Shown: positions 33,357-41,472 of the stretch, one piece after another
Position numbering within the stretch: position 1 is the stretch's first letter
How the letters are laid out: every line of letters starts with the position of its first letter
Assembly (NCBI GenBank): GCA_963749365.1
Contig: CAVVME010000003.1
Coordinates: 806,001-870,000 of the forward strand
Direction: 5' to 3'
Source: WHSW01 sp963749365
GTDB taxonomy: Bacteria; Actinomycetota; Thermoleophilia; Solirubrobacterales; 70-9
DNA: 64,000 bases
Made by a program: the position numbers and the translations under genes
Notes under the pieces: model-generated
What the model was told of the DNA's origin: nothing
What the model saw: only the letters and a program-made list of their open reading frames with translations
The model's database searches: none

Positions 33357-34529
33357 ATGACGTCCATGCCCCACCTCGGTCGGCGAGAGTGTCTATCGGC
33401 CACGGTAGTCCTGGCTGCGACGGTCGCTGTGGTGCTGGCTGTAACGGGTGGTAAGGCGAGCGCTGACCACGTCAGCTGCGGCGACACGATCACCGTCGAC
33501 ACGACCCTCGACAGCGACCTGATCGACTGCCCGAACAACGGGATCGTGATCGGCGCCGACGACATCACCCTCGATCTGAACGGACACCGGATCGACGGCG
33601 ACGGCACCAGCGCTGCCGGCTGCAACCCCCGGGAAGAGTTTTGTGACATCGGGGTGTTCAACAGGGGCCACGACGGGGTCACGATGAGGGACGGCTCCGT
33701 GCGCGAGTTCGACGCCGGCGTGTTCGTATTCAAGGCCCGCGCCAGCCGGGTGCTGGATATCTCCTCCAAGAGGAACACTTCCTTCGGCTTGATATTCAAC
33801 GAGGTGTCCCACAGCCGGATCCGCGACAGCGCGGGAAGCAACAACATCCCCCCCGAGGGCGACGGCCTCGGCCTGTTCGGCTCGCATCACGTCCGGGTCG
33901 TGGACAACACGTTCAAGAAAAACCCCGGGCCGGGCATCCACGTCGCATTCGGTTCCCCCCACAACAACCTGATCAAGGGAAACCGGTTCTCGCACTCCAG
34001 CCCCGGGATCCTGATCGAGGCCGACCGCAACGAGGTACGAGGCAACCGCTTCGTTCGAAACCGTGGCGGCATCATCGTCGCCCACGGCAGCCGAAACGTG
34101 CTCACCCGCAACCACCTCTCCCGAGACGGGGCGGGCATCGGAATCGAAAAGGGACGCCACAACCTAGTCGCCCGCAACGTGGTCGTTGACCCTCGCAGCA
34201 GGGGCATCAGCCTCGGACTCGACTTTGCCGACGGGACTTCTATCGGCGGGGTCGACAACATCGTCCGCCGAAACGTGGTCAGAGGGAGCGCGGGCGATGC
34301 GTTCCTGGTCAACAAGAAGGGCAGCAGCCTCCTGAAGCGCAACCTCGCCAGCGGAGCGAAAGGCGACGGCTTCCACATCGAGAGCCGCTCGACGAAGCTG
34401 GCCAAGAACCGGGCGCCGCGCAACGCGGCCATCGGCATCGAGGCCCGGCGCGGGGTGATCGACGGCGGCGGCAACCGGGCGAACGGGAACGGGGGTCCTC
34501 GCCAGTGCGTGAATGTGAAATGCCACTAG
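33357..34529 (+). CDS. secreted right-handed parallel beta-helix protein
   Basis: A 390-aa exported protein with a signal peptide (VVLAATVAVVLAVTGG, cleavage near ASADH). From about residue 60 onward it has parallel beta-helix coils, with repeats such as GVFNRGHDGVTMRDGSV, NNLIKGNRFSHSS, NEVRGNRFVRNRG and NVLTRNHLSRDG, similar to NosD/PbH1 and pectate-lyase-like proteins. Three Cys pairs near the N-terminus may form disulfides. No catalytic Asp triad is evident. Start ATG 33357; an in-frame ATG follows three codons later. Probably monocistronic. Confidence 0.85.
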   Translation: MTSMPHLGRRECLSATVVLAATVAVVLAVTGGKASADHVSCGDTITVDTTLDSDLIDCPNNGIVIGADDITLDLNGHRIDGDGTSAAGCNPREEFCDIGVFNRGHDGVTMRDGSVREFDAGVFVFKARASRVLDISSKRNTSFGLIFNEVSHSRIRDSAGSNNIPPEGDGLGLFGSHHVRVVDNTFKKNPGPGIHVAFGSPHNNLIKGNRFSHSSPGILIEADRNEVRGNRFVRNRGGIIVAHGSRNVLTRNHLSRDGAGIGIEKGRHNLVARNVVVDPRSRGISLGLDFADGTSIGGVDNIVRRNVVRGSAGDAFLVNKKGSSLLKRNLASGAKGDGFHIESRSTKLAKNRAPRNAAIGIEARRGVIDGGGNRANGNGGPRQCVNVKCH

Positions 34530-34837
34530 CGGCGCGAGGCTGACGCCCTCGAAGCCGCCGGGCTTTCGGAGTAGGCCATGCATCAGCAATCGAAGGTCGC
34601 GACCCTGATCGGTGCTGTTTACTTCGCAGCTGGCTCGCTCGGGCGCGTCTCACACAAGCGCGCCGTCTGCCGCGAACGCTCGGAATGGCGACGCCGATCT
34701 GATCGACGAAGCCGCCGCGACCGTCTACGCTCCTTGGGCGCGACGAGGAGCATCTGCCCGCGGCATGCGAAGGGAGCAGCGGCCCCCAGGCAGGGCTCGA
34801 GCTGATCCTGAGGGCGCCGGGCGGGGCTCTCGGTGGT
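34530..34837. other. intergenic region
   Basis: A 308-bp gap between convergent genes. I see no conserved frame, RNA or repeat in it. Confidence 0.45.
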
Positions 34838-35247
34838 TCAGCCCTGACGGTCCGGACCCGCGCGCTCGAGCTCGATCCGGATCAGCACGCGTCGCTCGCG
34901 TTCCATCCGCGCCCGGTAGTCGTCCCAATCGGGGTTCTCGTCCGGGAAGCGCTTGTAGTAGTCGATCAGCGGGTCCATCGCCTCCGGCAGCGAGAGCGCC
35001 TTGGCATTGCCCTCGATGAAGAGCCACTGCCCGAAGAAGCCGTCGCTGAAGACGCAGGCCTGCGCCCAGGGGTCGCGACGCAGGTTGTGCACCTTGTAGG
35101 CGGTCTCCCTGCTCGAGATGATGGCCCGCCCCTCGCCGTCCACGTTCACGAGCACGGGGCTCTGTTGGATGCGACCGCCCGCGCGGCAGTGGCGAGCACG
35201 CCGCGATGGTGCCCGTCCAGGAACGCGCGCGCCTCGTCGAGGTCCAC
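34838..35247 (-). pseudogene. PPOX-class F420-dependent oxidoreductase, frameshifted
   Basis: A split-barrel flavin/F420 enzyme in two frames. GTG 35247 starts DLDEARAFLDGHHRGVLAT; then one base is missing near 35185, and the protein continues in another frame as RIQQSPVLVNVDGEGRA, SSRETAYKVHNLRRDPWAQA and FIEGNAKALSLPEA to a stop at 34838. Restoring one base would give about 136 aa, the usual size. TAGAGT ends 7 nt before the GTG. The family reduces biliverdin-, quinone- or nitro-type substrates with F420H2. The indel may be a sequencing error. Confidence 0.78.
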
Positions 35248-35254
35248 GTTCAGG

Positions 35255-35260
35255 ACTCTA
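35255..35260 (-). promoter_or_regulatory. -10 box of putative leaderless promoter (PPOX gene)
   Basis: TAGAGT on the minus strand ends 7 nt before GTG 35247. Confidence 0.45.
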
Positions 35261-35403
35261 AACGCCGGCGGACGTTCTCAAGCCCGTTGCGGTAGGGCAT
35301 GCGCCGCGGCTTCTCTCGTATAGGGCGCTCACTCCTCCTTCGCGCGAGGAGCGCGAGCACGGTCGCCGGGCGTCACGGCGCCGCGTGTGTCAGCTTCTCG
35401 GGT

Positions 35404-35780
35404 GTGAGCCTGCTGCCCGACTACTCTCGGCAAGCCGAGATCTATAACGAGACACGCGCGACGAGCCCGTCGGTCCTACGGCCGTTGCGCGGACGCTCTT
35501 AAACGGTGCTCCCGGCAGTCGGCTCGCCGACATCGGCGGCGGCACCCGGCAACTACGCCCTCGCCCTGAAACGGGAGGGGTGGGATCCGGTTGTCGTCGA
35601 TCGTTCGCCCGAAATGCTCGCGCGGGCCGCGGCCAAGGGACTCGAGGCGGTCGAGGCCGACGCGCAGCGCCTGCCGTTCGAGGACGAACGCTTCGACGCT
35701 GCGCTGATGCTTTCGATGCTCCACCACGTCGCGGATGCCGACTGAGTTTTTGCAGCTGCGCGAGGACGCGCGTATTCTTC
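35404..35780 (+). pseudogene. decayed class I SAM-dependent methyltransferase
   Basis: The N-terminal half of a methyltransferase scattered over frames. Frame one starts at GTG 35404 with LLPDYSRQAEIYNETRATSP. After a shift near 35490 the motif I region GSRLADIGGGT can be read. After another near 35555 comes NYALALKREGWDPVVVDRS, then motif II/III LEAVEADAQRLPFEDERFDA and LSMLHHVAD. A stop follows at 35743, and a last shift gives EFLQLREDARILR before the next stop. The C-terminal half is absent. Several shifts plus truncation argue for real decay rather than one sequencing error. Confidence 0.7.
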
Positions 35781-35833
35781 GCTGAGGGTCCGAAAGGGTC
35801 GCGAGTTCGAGTCTCGCCGCCCGACTACCAGGG

Positions 35834-36502
35834 CTATTCGACTCGGTCAGTCGCCGGATCGGGATGCTCGCCAAGGTATTCGACCCAGCGAGTCTTGACC
35901 CGCGGATAGTGCTTGCTGGCCTCGACCAGATCCATGAAGCCAACGACGTTGCTCTCGAATCGTTCCTGCAGTTGCGGGTCGGCGATGCGCCCATCCTCGT
36001 CGAACGCCTTGTGCGCCCGCGCGAGAGAGAACATGTCGGGATAGATCCGTGCGCCGAGATGCTCGAAGGGGACGCGCAGCGCCCAGAGCCCCCGGTTGCC
36101 GCCAGCCATCGACGGCGATGCCGACAGCATCAGCCCATGCTTCCCGTTGAACGGTTGGGGGCTGAAGCGCGAAACCCAGTCGATGGTGTTCTTGAGCAAT
36201 CCGGGCATCGAGGCGTTGTATTCGGGGCAGCTGATCACGAATGCGTCGTTGGTCTGGATGCATTCCCGCAACCGGTCGGCACCAGGTGGAAAGCCCTCTA
36301 CGTCCTGGATGTCGGCATCGTAGGAAGGAGTCTTGAAGTCCGGCATCTTCGTGGGGTCGACGATCCCGTCGTTGGCCTCGATCGTGGCTTGCGCCAGGCG
36401 GGCCAGGCGCCCATTGAGCGAGTCGGCTCGCAGGGAAGCGCAGAAGACTAGAAAGCGGACTGGCTCGCGCTCCCGCGGGGTGGACGGGTCACTGGCAGCC
36501 AT
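35834..36502 (-). CDS. NADPH-dependent FMN reductase family protein
   Basis: A 222-aa flavodoxin-like protein. FLVFCASLRADSLNGRLA (about 18-35) is the FMN phosphate loop, SCPEYNASMPGLLKNTIDW (about 90-108) is the family signature, and SPSMAGGNRGLWALR is the second flavin contact. It reduces FMN, azo compounds or quinones with NADPH; the subtype is unclear, with some resemblance to ArsH/SsuE groups. ATG 36502 has an excellent Shine-Dalgarno AGAGGAGG, unlike the leaderless genes nearby. Confidence 0.88.
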   Translation of the reverse strand: MAASDPSTPREREPVRFLVFCASLRADSLNGRLARLAQATIEANDGIVDPTKMPDFKTPSYDADIQDVEGFPPGADRLRECIQTNDAFVISCPEYNASMPGLLKNTIDWVSRFSPQPFNGKHGLMLSASPSMAGGNRGLWALRVPFEHLGARIYPDMFSLARAHKAFDEDGRIADPQLQERFESNVVGFMDLVEASKHYPRVKTRWVEYLGEHPDPATDRVE

Positions 36503-36646
36503 GTCAATGGACCTCCTCTAGTTGGAACCGGCGCCATGCCGATCGAGTTCTGCGAAGGATCCCTCAGGCGGTTGAAGCTGACTGCGTTGATCGGGTCACG
36601 AACCTCGGACGAGGGGAACCAGACGGGGCGGACTCGAGCAAACGTC

Positions 36647-37162
36647 CTACGTCGTCTTCTCGCGGTGCGGCAGCTTCCAGTCAGGCCGCACGAAGTGGCA
36701 CGTGTAGCCGTTCGGGATCCGCTGTAGGTAGTCCTGGTGTTCGGGCTCGGCTTCCCAGAACGGGCCGGCCTCGCTCACCTCGGTGACGACCTTGCCTGGC
36801 CACAGGCCCGAGGCGTCGACATCGGCGATCGTCTCCTCGGCGACCTGGCGCTGATCGTCGCTCGTGTAGAAGATCTCCGAGCGGTAGCTGGTCCCGACGT
36901 CGTTGCCCTGCCGGTCCTTCGTGGTCGGGTCATGGATCTGGAAGAAGAACTCGAGGATCTCCCAATAGGAGATCCGCTCGGGGTCGAAGACGATCTCCAC
37001 GGCCTCGGCGTGGCCGTCGTGGTTTTGGTAGGTGGCGTTGGGAAGGTCCCCGCCCGTGTACCCGACCCGCGTCGAGATCACGCCGTCACGCTTGCGCAGC
37101 AGCTCCTGCGCCCCCCAGAAGCACCCTCCAGCCAGGATCGCCGTCTCGGTGTGGTCCGTCAT
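36647..37162 (-). CDS. msrA: peptide methionine sulfoxide reductase A
   Basis: A 171-aa enzyme reducing methionine-S-sulfoxide in damaged proteins. The catalytic Cys is in GGCFWG at residues 12-17. The family pattern GYTGGDLPNATYQNHDGHAE and PERISYWEILEFFFQIHDPT follow. ATG 37162 has GAAGGAG about 7 nt upstream, so the longer Arg-rich frame is dropped. It stands alone among other redox-protection genes. I see no clear C-terminal resolving Cys beyond the CHF near the end (GYTCHFVRPDW). Confidence 0.94.
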   Translation of the reverse strand: MTDHTETAILAGGCFWGAQELLRKRDGVISTRVGYTGGDLPNATYQNHDGHAEAVEIVFDPERISYWEILEFFFQIHDPTTKDRQGNDVGTSYRSEIFYTSDDQRQVAEETIADVDASGLWPGKVVTEVSEAGPFWEAEPEHQDYLQRIPNGYTCHFVRPDWKLPHREKTT

Positions 37163-37325
37163 CGCGTCGCTCCTTCGTTCGGGGTTCGATCTGAGCTTAG
37201 CCTCGCACGAAGGCCGCATGGGGCCGGTCGCCGAACGGTCACGCTGCCAGGCGCACTCGCCCGGGAAGGGGCTTCGGCACCCGGCCTGGGTCCCCGTCGT
37301 CGCCATCGCGGCGCGACCGAATCGC

Positions 37326-37958
37326 CTACGCCGACGGACGATCCTCGCGGGCGATCTGCTCGCGATAGCGGGCGTCGTCTGCTTCGATCGAGCGCGCCTC
37401 GGCCAGCACCTGTTCCAGTTCCTCCGGCGGGATCATGACCGCGCCCGAGGAGTCGGCGAACACGTGCTGGCCAGGGATCACGCCGACGCCGCTCAAGACC
37501 ACGGGTACGTTGGCCTGAAACGGCGTGATCTCGCGTCCGCCCCATCGAGTCGCCTCGCCGGCGCAGTAGGCGGCAAAGTCATACTCCGCCAGTTCGTCGA
37601 AGTCCCGCAGGCGACCGTCGGTGATGACTCCTGCCAGGCCGTCGTACTGAAGACGCGAGAGCTTGGTTCCACCGCCCATCGAGACATCGGTGTAACCGTT
37701 TGAGGCGAGCACAAGGACCTTGCCCTCTGGATCGCTGCCAACCGCTTCGTGGAAGAGGTTGCCGAGGTTGTAGCGCTCGGGATCGAGCGAAGCCGAGCAG
37801 CTCGGGAAGTAGGAGATGGTCACCGCGGGGCCGAACAGGACCCGCCCCGGCGTCGGACTGACGAGATCGAGAATGTGGCAGCGGTGGCGATGCAGCCGCC
37901 CCATCGCGTCGACTAGGTCCGCACACTTGAGACCCTGCACGGCCGATCCATGGTCCAT
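37326..37958 (-). CDS. RraA-like family protein
   Basis: A 210-aa protein of the RraA/HMG aldolase fold. It has DLVDAMGRLHRHRCHI near the N-terminus, GRVLFGPAVTISY, and the family core GLAGVITDGRLRDFDELAEYDFAAYC with the Arg-Asp pair of divalent-metal aldolases. GGREITPFQANVPVVLSGVG follows. These proteins act as oxaloacetate decarboxylase/HMG aldolases; a role in RNase E inhibition is not expected in this group. ATG 37958 lies 7 nt after TAGGAT. Confidence 0.88.
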   Translation of the reverse strand: MDHGSAVQGLKCADLVDAMGRLHRHRCHILDLVSPTPGRVLFGPAVTISYFPSCSASLDPERYNLGNLFHEAVGSDPEGKVLVLASNGYTDVSMGGGTKLSRLQYDGLAGVITDGRLRDFDELAEYDFAAYCAGEATRWGGREITPFQANVPVVLSGVGVIPGQHVFADSSGAVMIPPEELEQVLAEARSIEADDARYREQIAREDRPSA

Positions 37959-37965
37959 CGATTCG

Positions 37966-37971
37966 ATCCTA
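37966..37971 (-). promoter_or_regulatory. -10 box of putative leaderless promoter (RraA-like)
   Basis: TAGGAT on the minus strand ends 7 nt before ATG 37958. Confidence 0.5.
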
Positions 37972-38026
37972 CGCTCACGAAGCCGCGCGCGACAAGCGCG
38001 ATTTGGGCCCCGCCCCCGCTCGCCAC

Positions 38027-38506
38027 TCAGGCCGGGGCCGGCATCGCGCCCTCGGCAAGTTTGAGCCGGGTCCAGACGTTCATGTTGACGACGACGGCGA
38101 CGATCTCGAGGATCTCCTCCGAGCTGAAGTGCTCGGCGAGCGCGTCGTAGAAGCGCTGGAACGCCGCGTCCCGGTCGGTGTCGGCGGCGCGGGTGAGCGC
38201 CTCGGTGTAGCGGAGCGCCGCCTGCTCGGCCTCGGAGTGAAGCTCGGTCTCCCACCACGTGGTCAGGGTGTCGATCCTGGCCCGGGGGATGCCCGCCTCG
38301 CGCGCCGCCTCGTAGTGCAGGTTGAGGCAGTAGGTGCAGATGTTGGGCTGCGAAACTCGAAGGCGCAGGAGCTGGGCAAGGCCGCGGTCGATCCGCAGGT
38401 CCGCCCTGTACCCGAAGGCATCCGCGCCCATCCGGGCCATGCCAATCAGCGCCTCGTTCTCGCTCGCGTCGAGCCGGCGGTTCGCCACCTGGACATCGTC
38501 AGTCAT
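38027..38506 (-). CDS. carboxymuconolactone decarboxylase/AhpD-like protein
   Basis: A 159-aa all-helical protein with the AhpD redox motif ICTYCLNLHYEAAREAG (CxxC followed by His four residues on) near 57-70 and LRYTEALTRAADTDRD later. This group of alkylhydroperoxidase-like proteins removes peroxides, often with an ECF sigma factor, which is not present here. ATG 38506 has AAAGGAAG upstream. It ends 68 bp before the RraA-like start. Confidence 0.9.
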   Translation of the reverse strand: MTDDVQVANRRLDASENEALIGMARMGADAFGYRADLRIDRGLAQLLRLRVSQPNICTYCLNLHYEAAREAGIPRARIDTLTTWWETELHSEAEQAALRYTEALTRAADTDRDAAFQRFYDALAEHFSSEEILEIVAVVVNMNVWTRLKLAEGAMPAPA

Positions 38507-38681
38507 CTTGCTTCCTTTCGGTGCTCATCGTCCCGGTGCCCGCGCCTCCCCGGGCCCGCTCCAAGCCGCTCGCTCGTGATCTTCTCGCGAACGCCCGCGT
38601 TCTCTCGCTGTACGGCCTGTGTGCTCTCGAGGACCCGGACTCCCGGCGGCCGCGAGGGCTTCGGCGTGGCTCCGGAAGAAC

Positions 38682-39092
38682 TCAGATCGCGTCGAGCAGG
38701 GCGGTGCAGGCTGCCTCGCAACGGCGGCAGCTTTCAGCGCAGAGCCGGCAATGCTCATGATGCTGGGCGTGGCGCTCGCACTCCTCGGCGCAGGTCGAGC
38801 AGGATTGCCGGCAGCTCTCGACCTCGGCCCGCGCGGTCTCCGGCTCGTATGCCGTCTGGCGGCTGACCATGCGTCCGGTCGCGATGCAGACGTCGGCGCA
38901 ATCCAGGCAGAGGCGAATGCACCGCCGCATCTCAGCGACATCTTCCTCGGCGAGGTCGGCGTCCACGCAGATCGTGCAGCTGCGAGCGCAGTCGTAGCAC
39001 TCGGCGATGCATCGGGCGAGCGCCTCGCGGTCGACCTCGCTCGGCCGCGGGTGGGTGGCGAGTAGCTCGGACATGTCGGTTGCGGTAGCCAT
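38682..39092 (-). CDS. four-helix-bundle copper-storage protein (Csp/DUF326)
   Basis: A 136-aa protein with 18 cysteines in CxxxC and CxxC spacing along four helices (CIAECYDCARSCTIC, CIRLCLDCADVC, CRQSCSTCAEEC, HCRLCAESCRRC) plus a His-rich turn HAQHHEHC. This matches Csp copper-storage proteins that hold many Cu(I) ions in the bundle core. There is no Tat or Sec signal, so it resembles the cytosolic Csp3 type. ATG 39092 follows AAAGGAGG. It is monocistronic. Confidence 0.92.
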   Translation of the reverse strand: MATATDMSELLATHPRPSEVDREALARCIAECYDCARSCTICVDADLAEEDVAEMRRCIRLCLDCADVCIATGRMVSRQTAYEPETARAEVESCRQSCSTCAEECERHAQHHEHCRLCAESCRRCEAACTALLDAI

Positions 39093-39529
39093 CGGTCCTC
39101 CTTTGTTTGCGCCTCAGGTCGTCTTGAGCATCTCATCTCAACACCGAGGTACGCGCAACCGACACCACCAGCAGCCGGGCGGTGGCGACTCGGTCACTGC
39201 TCCTTCGCGCGACGAGCGAGCGTGCGCTCCCGGTCGTCGTCCGGAGCCGGAGCAGACCGCCGGTTGACTCGGGCCGCCGGGGTGGCGGGATCCACGCGGG
39301 AGCAGGCGTCTCTTCCGCGGCCAGGCTCAGTATCCCTCCGCGTCGAAAGCCGCGGTCTCGCCCGCTGAACTCTTCGCCACCGAGGTGCGGCCGGTGCGGC
39401 CTTGACTTTCCCCACCGGTGGAATAGGTTTGCCTCGGCGCGATGGCGCCGCCTGTTCCGACCCCATCTGCGCCCCGCGATCGAGCGAGGGCCTTCACAGG
39501 CCCGCAAATTCGCAAGTCAGGAGCCGCAG
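39093..39529. other. intergenic region upstream of the epoxide hydrolase
   Basis: A 437-bp gap between divergent genes. Open frames across it are Arg-rich and not convincing. Its 3' part contains a clear promoter with a palindrome (see 39402-39429), giving the hydrolase a leader of roughly 95 nt. Confidence 0.5.
39402..39429 (+). promoter_or_regulatory. promoter with palindromic operator, epoxide hydrolase gene
   Basis: TTGACT (39402-39407) and TAGGTT (39424-39429) are 16 nt apart. The spacer contains the perfect palindrome CCACCGGTGG (39412-39421), a likely repressor site. Confidence 0.6.
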
Positions 39530-40765
39530 ATGGAAGCCTCAGCCTCGACCCCAGCGGCCGCCGCCGATCAGGCGAAGGCCGAAAATGGCGCAATCCGCCC
39601 CTATGAAGTAGATATTCCGCAAGAGGCCCTCGACGACCTCCGCCGCCGGATCGCCGCGACGCGGTGGCCCAGTAAGGAGCTCGTCACAGATCGGTCGCAC
39701 GGCGTGCAGCTGGCGACGATGCAGGCGCTCGCCAGCTATTGGACGAGCGACTACGACTGGCGCAAGGTCGAGGCGAAGCTGAACGCGCTCCCGCAGTTCA
39801 CGACCGAGATCGACGGGGTCGAGATCCACTTCATCCACGTGCGGTCACAGCACGAGGATGCGCTGCCGCTGATCATGACGCACGGCTGGCCCGGCTCGGT
39901 CGTGGAGCTGCTGGAGACCGTCGGCCCGCTGACGGACCCGACCGCGCACGGCGGCAGCGCCGGGGACGCGTTCCACCTGGTGCTGCCGTCCTTGCCCGGG
40001 TATGGGTTCTCGAGTGAGCCGGCCGAGCTCGGTTGGGACGCCGCCCGCACCGGACGCGCGTGGGCGGAGCTGATGCACCGCCTCGGCTATGACCGCTACG
40101 TCGCCCAGGGCGGCGACGTGGGTGCCCTCGTTACGGACCTGATGGGTCGCCAGGCGGTCGAGGGGTTGGTCGGCTACCACCTGAACCTGCTCACGGCGGT
40201 GCTCGCGATCGGCGATCAACTGCCCAAGGAATCCGAACAGGAACGCACAGCGGCCGCGGCGGTTGCGTCGTTCAGGGAAGACGGCTTCGGCTACTTCCTC
40301 GAGATGGCAACGCGGCCGCAGACGATCGGCTACTCCCTGCTCGATTCGCCGGTCGGCTTGGCGGCCTGGCTGCTCGATCACGACACGGACAGCTACTACA
40401 AGATCGTCGGCGCCTTCGTCGACGGAAAGCCCTCGGGCAACCTGACACGGGAGTCGATCGTCGACAACATCAGCCTGTACTGGCTGACCGGCACCGGAGT
40501 GTCGGCGGCCCGGTCGTACTGGGAGGACGCACGAGCGCTGGCCGCATCGCTTGCGAGCGGCCAGCCGCCTCCGGCGGTCACCGTGCCGGTCGGCTTCACC
40601 ACGTTCCCCGGCGAGATCTGGGCGTCGCCCCGGAGCTGGGTCGAGGCGGTCTACCCGGGCCTCGCCTACTTCAACGAGGCCGACAAGGGCGGTCACTTCG
40701 CGGCTTGGGAGGAGCCGGAGCTGTTCTCGCAGGAGCTCCGTGCAGCGTTCAGGTCGGTGCGCTAA
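39530..40765 (+). CDS. epoxide hydrolase (EHN plus alpha/beta hydrolase)
   Basis: A 411-aa enzyme of the microsomal-type epoxide hydrolase family. The N-terminal EHN domain (about 20-130) has RPYEVDIPQEALDDLRRRI and ATRWP. The hydrolase domain has the oxyanion motif THGWPGSVVELLE, the nucleophile elbow AQGGDVGALVTDL (Asp), and the catalytic His in DKGGHFAAWEEP. It converts epoxides to diols. ATG 39530 has AGGAG about 8 nt upstream. It is the only plus-strand gene in its neighbourhood and has its own regulated-looking promoter. Confidence 0.93.
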   Translation: MEASASTPAAAADQAKAENGAIRPYEVDIPQEALDDLRRRIAATRWPSKELVTDRSHGVQLATMQALASYWTSDYDWRKVEAKLNALPQFTTEIDGVEIHFIHVRSQHEDALPLIMTHGWPGSVVELLETVGPLTDPTAHGGSAGDAFHLVLPSLPGYGFSSEPAELGWDAARTGRAWAELMHRLGYDRYVAQGGDVGALVTDLMGRQAVEGLVGYHLNLLTAVLAIGDQLPKESEQERTAAAAVASFREDGFGYFLEMATRPQTIGYSLLDSPVGLAAWLLDHDTDSYYKIVGAFVDGKPSGNLTRESIVDNISLYWLTGTGVSAARSYWEDARALAASLASGQPPPAVTVPVGFTTFPGEIWASPRSWVEAVYPGLAYFNEADKGGHFAAWEEPELFSQELRAAFRSVR

Positions 40766-40930
40766 CGACGCCAACCCGGAGGGTGCGGGACGTGAGCCTC
40801 TTCGGCGCGCGCCGCCATCCCCGCTACGCTCGTTCTTGGAGTCGCGCCCGCTAGCCGGCTCGGTAGCTAGGGCTGCAATCGGGCTGCTATCCGGTGTTCT
40901 CGCCCTCGGCGGCGACGCACTCAGCGCATA

Positions 40931-40953
40931 GAAAACCCCCGCCTAGCGGGGGC
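40931..40953 (-). terminator. intrinsic terminator after tRNA-Glu
   Basis: On the minus strand a GC hairpin (GCCCCCGC, short loop, GGCGGGGG) is followed by TTTTC. It lies 10 bp downstream of the tRNA-Glu 3' end, so it probably ends the two-tRNA transcript. Confidence 0.75.
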
Positions 40954-40962
40954 TTTGTTTAG

Positions 40963-41035
40963 CACCGCTACGGGGATTCGAACCCCGGTTTCCGGACTGA
41001 GAATCCGGCGTCCTAGTCCCCTAGACGATAGCGGC
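40963..41035 (-). tRNA. tRNA-Glu(CTC)
   Basis: A 73-nt cloverleaf on the minus strand: acceptor GCCGCTA pairing with TAGCGGT, D-arm TCGTCTAGGGGACTAGGACG, anticodon loop TTCTCAG giving CTC, and T-loop GGTTCGAATCC. CCA is not encoded. Confidence 0.95.
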
Positions 41036-41063
41036 GAGGGAGCGAATTTTAGCGAGCGTCGAG

Positions 41064-41147
<84 letters not shown>

Positions 41148-41174
41148 TTGCGGGTCTCAGAATCTAGCGACCAC

Positions 41175-41244
41175 GAGCGGTGGATTGCCCGCGCGCGGGG
41201 GATCGGCCTCCCATACGAGGGTCGATCCCCCGATCGCAGGCGAT
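41175..41244. repeat. 70-bp dispersed hairpin repeat, copy 2
   Basis: It matches 21192-21261 with five substitutions. The hairpin core is 41197-41231. It lies between the tRNA-Leu 5' end and a patatin remnant, and its last base is the first base of that remnant's TAGCGT -10 box. Confidence 0.8.
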
Positions 41245-41249
41245 AGCGT
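41244..41249 (+). promoter_or_regulatory. -10 box upstream of the patatin remnant
   Basis: TAGCGT ends 7 nt before ATG 41257, the usual leaderless spacing in this window. Confidence 0.4.
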
Positions 41250-41256
41250 TGCGCGG

Positions 41257-41463
41257 ATGAGGGTGGGGCTGGTTCTCGGCGCCGGCGGCGTGCAGGGAGG
41301 CGCCTGGTTGACCGGGGCGCTCGACGCGCTCGCCGAGCGGACCGGCTGGGATCCGGCGACCGCCGACGGCCGGAAGGGCCGTCCTCGCAATGGCCGCACC
41401 TGGACGAGATCCGGGCGATCGTCCGCGGACGCTTGGCGGCCGCCGACTGAGACTGATCGCTAG
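41257..41463 (+). pseudogene. patatin-like phospholipase remnant
   Basis: The first 38 codons match a patatin N-terminus: VGLVLGAGGVQGGAWLTGAL (oxyanion loop GAGGVQGG) and LDALAERTGWDPATAD. The sequence then departs before the GxSxG nucleophile. In another frame the last bases read WPHLDEIRAIVRGRLAA, perhaps the end of the same gene. It looks like an internal deletion comparable to the thiolase remnant. It still has a promoter box and ATG. Confidence 0.65.
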
Positions 41464-41466
41464 GGT
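41461..41466 (+). promoter_or_regulatory. -10 box of putative leaderless promoter (UBP zinc finger)
   Basis: TAGGGT ends 6 nt before GTG 41473. Its first bases overlap the last bases of the patatin remnant frame. Confidence 0.5.
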
Positions 41467-41472
41467 CGATCC

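Noticed and set aside
35480..35520. Possible tRNA-Lys anticodon arm (GCTCTTAAACG)
   Set aside because: No flanking D-arm, T-arm or acceptor pairs; it is part of the decayed methyltransferase sequence (TLLNG).
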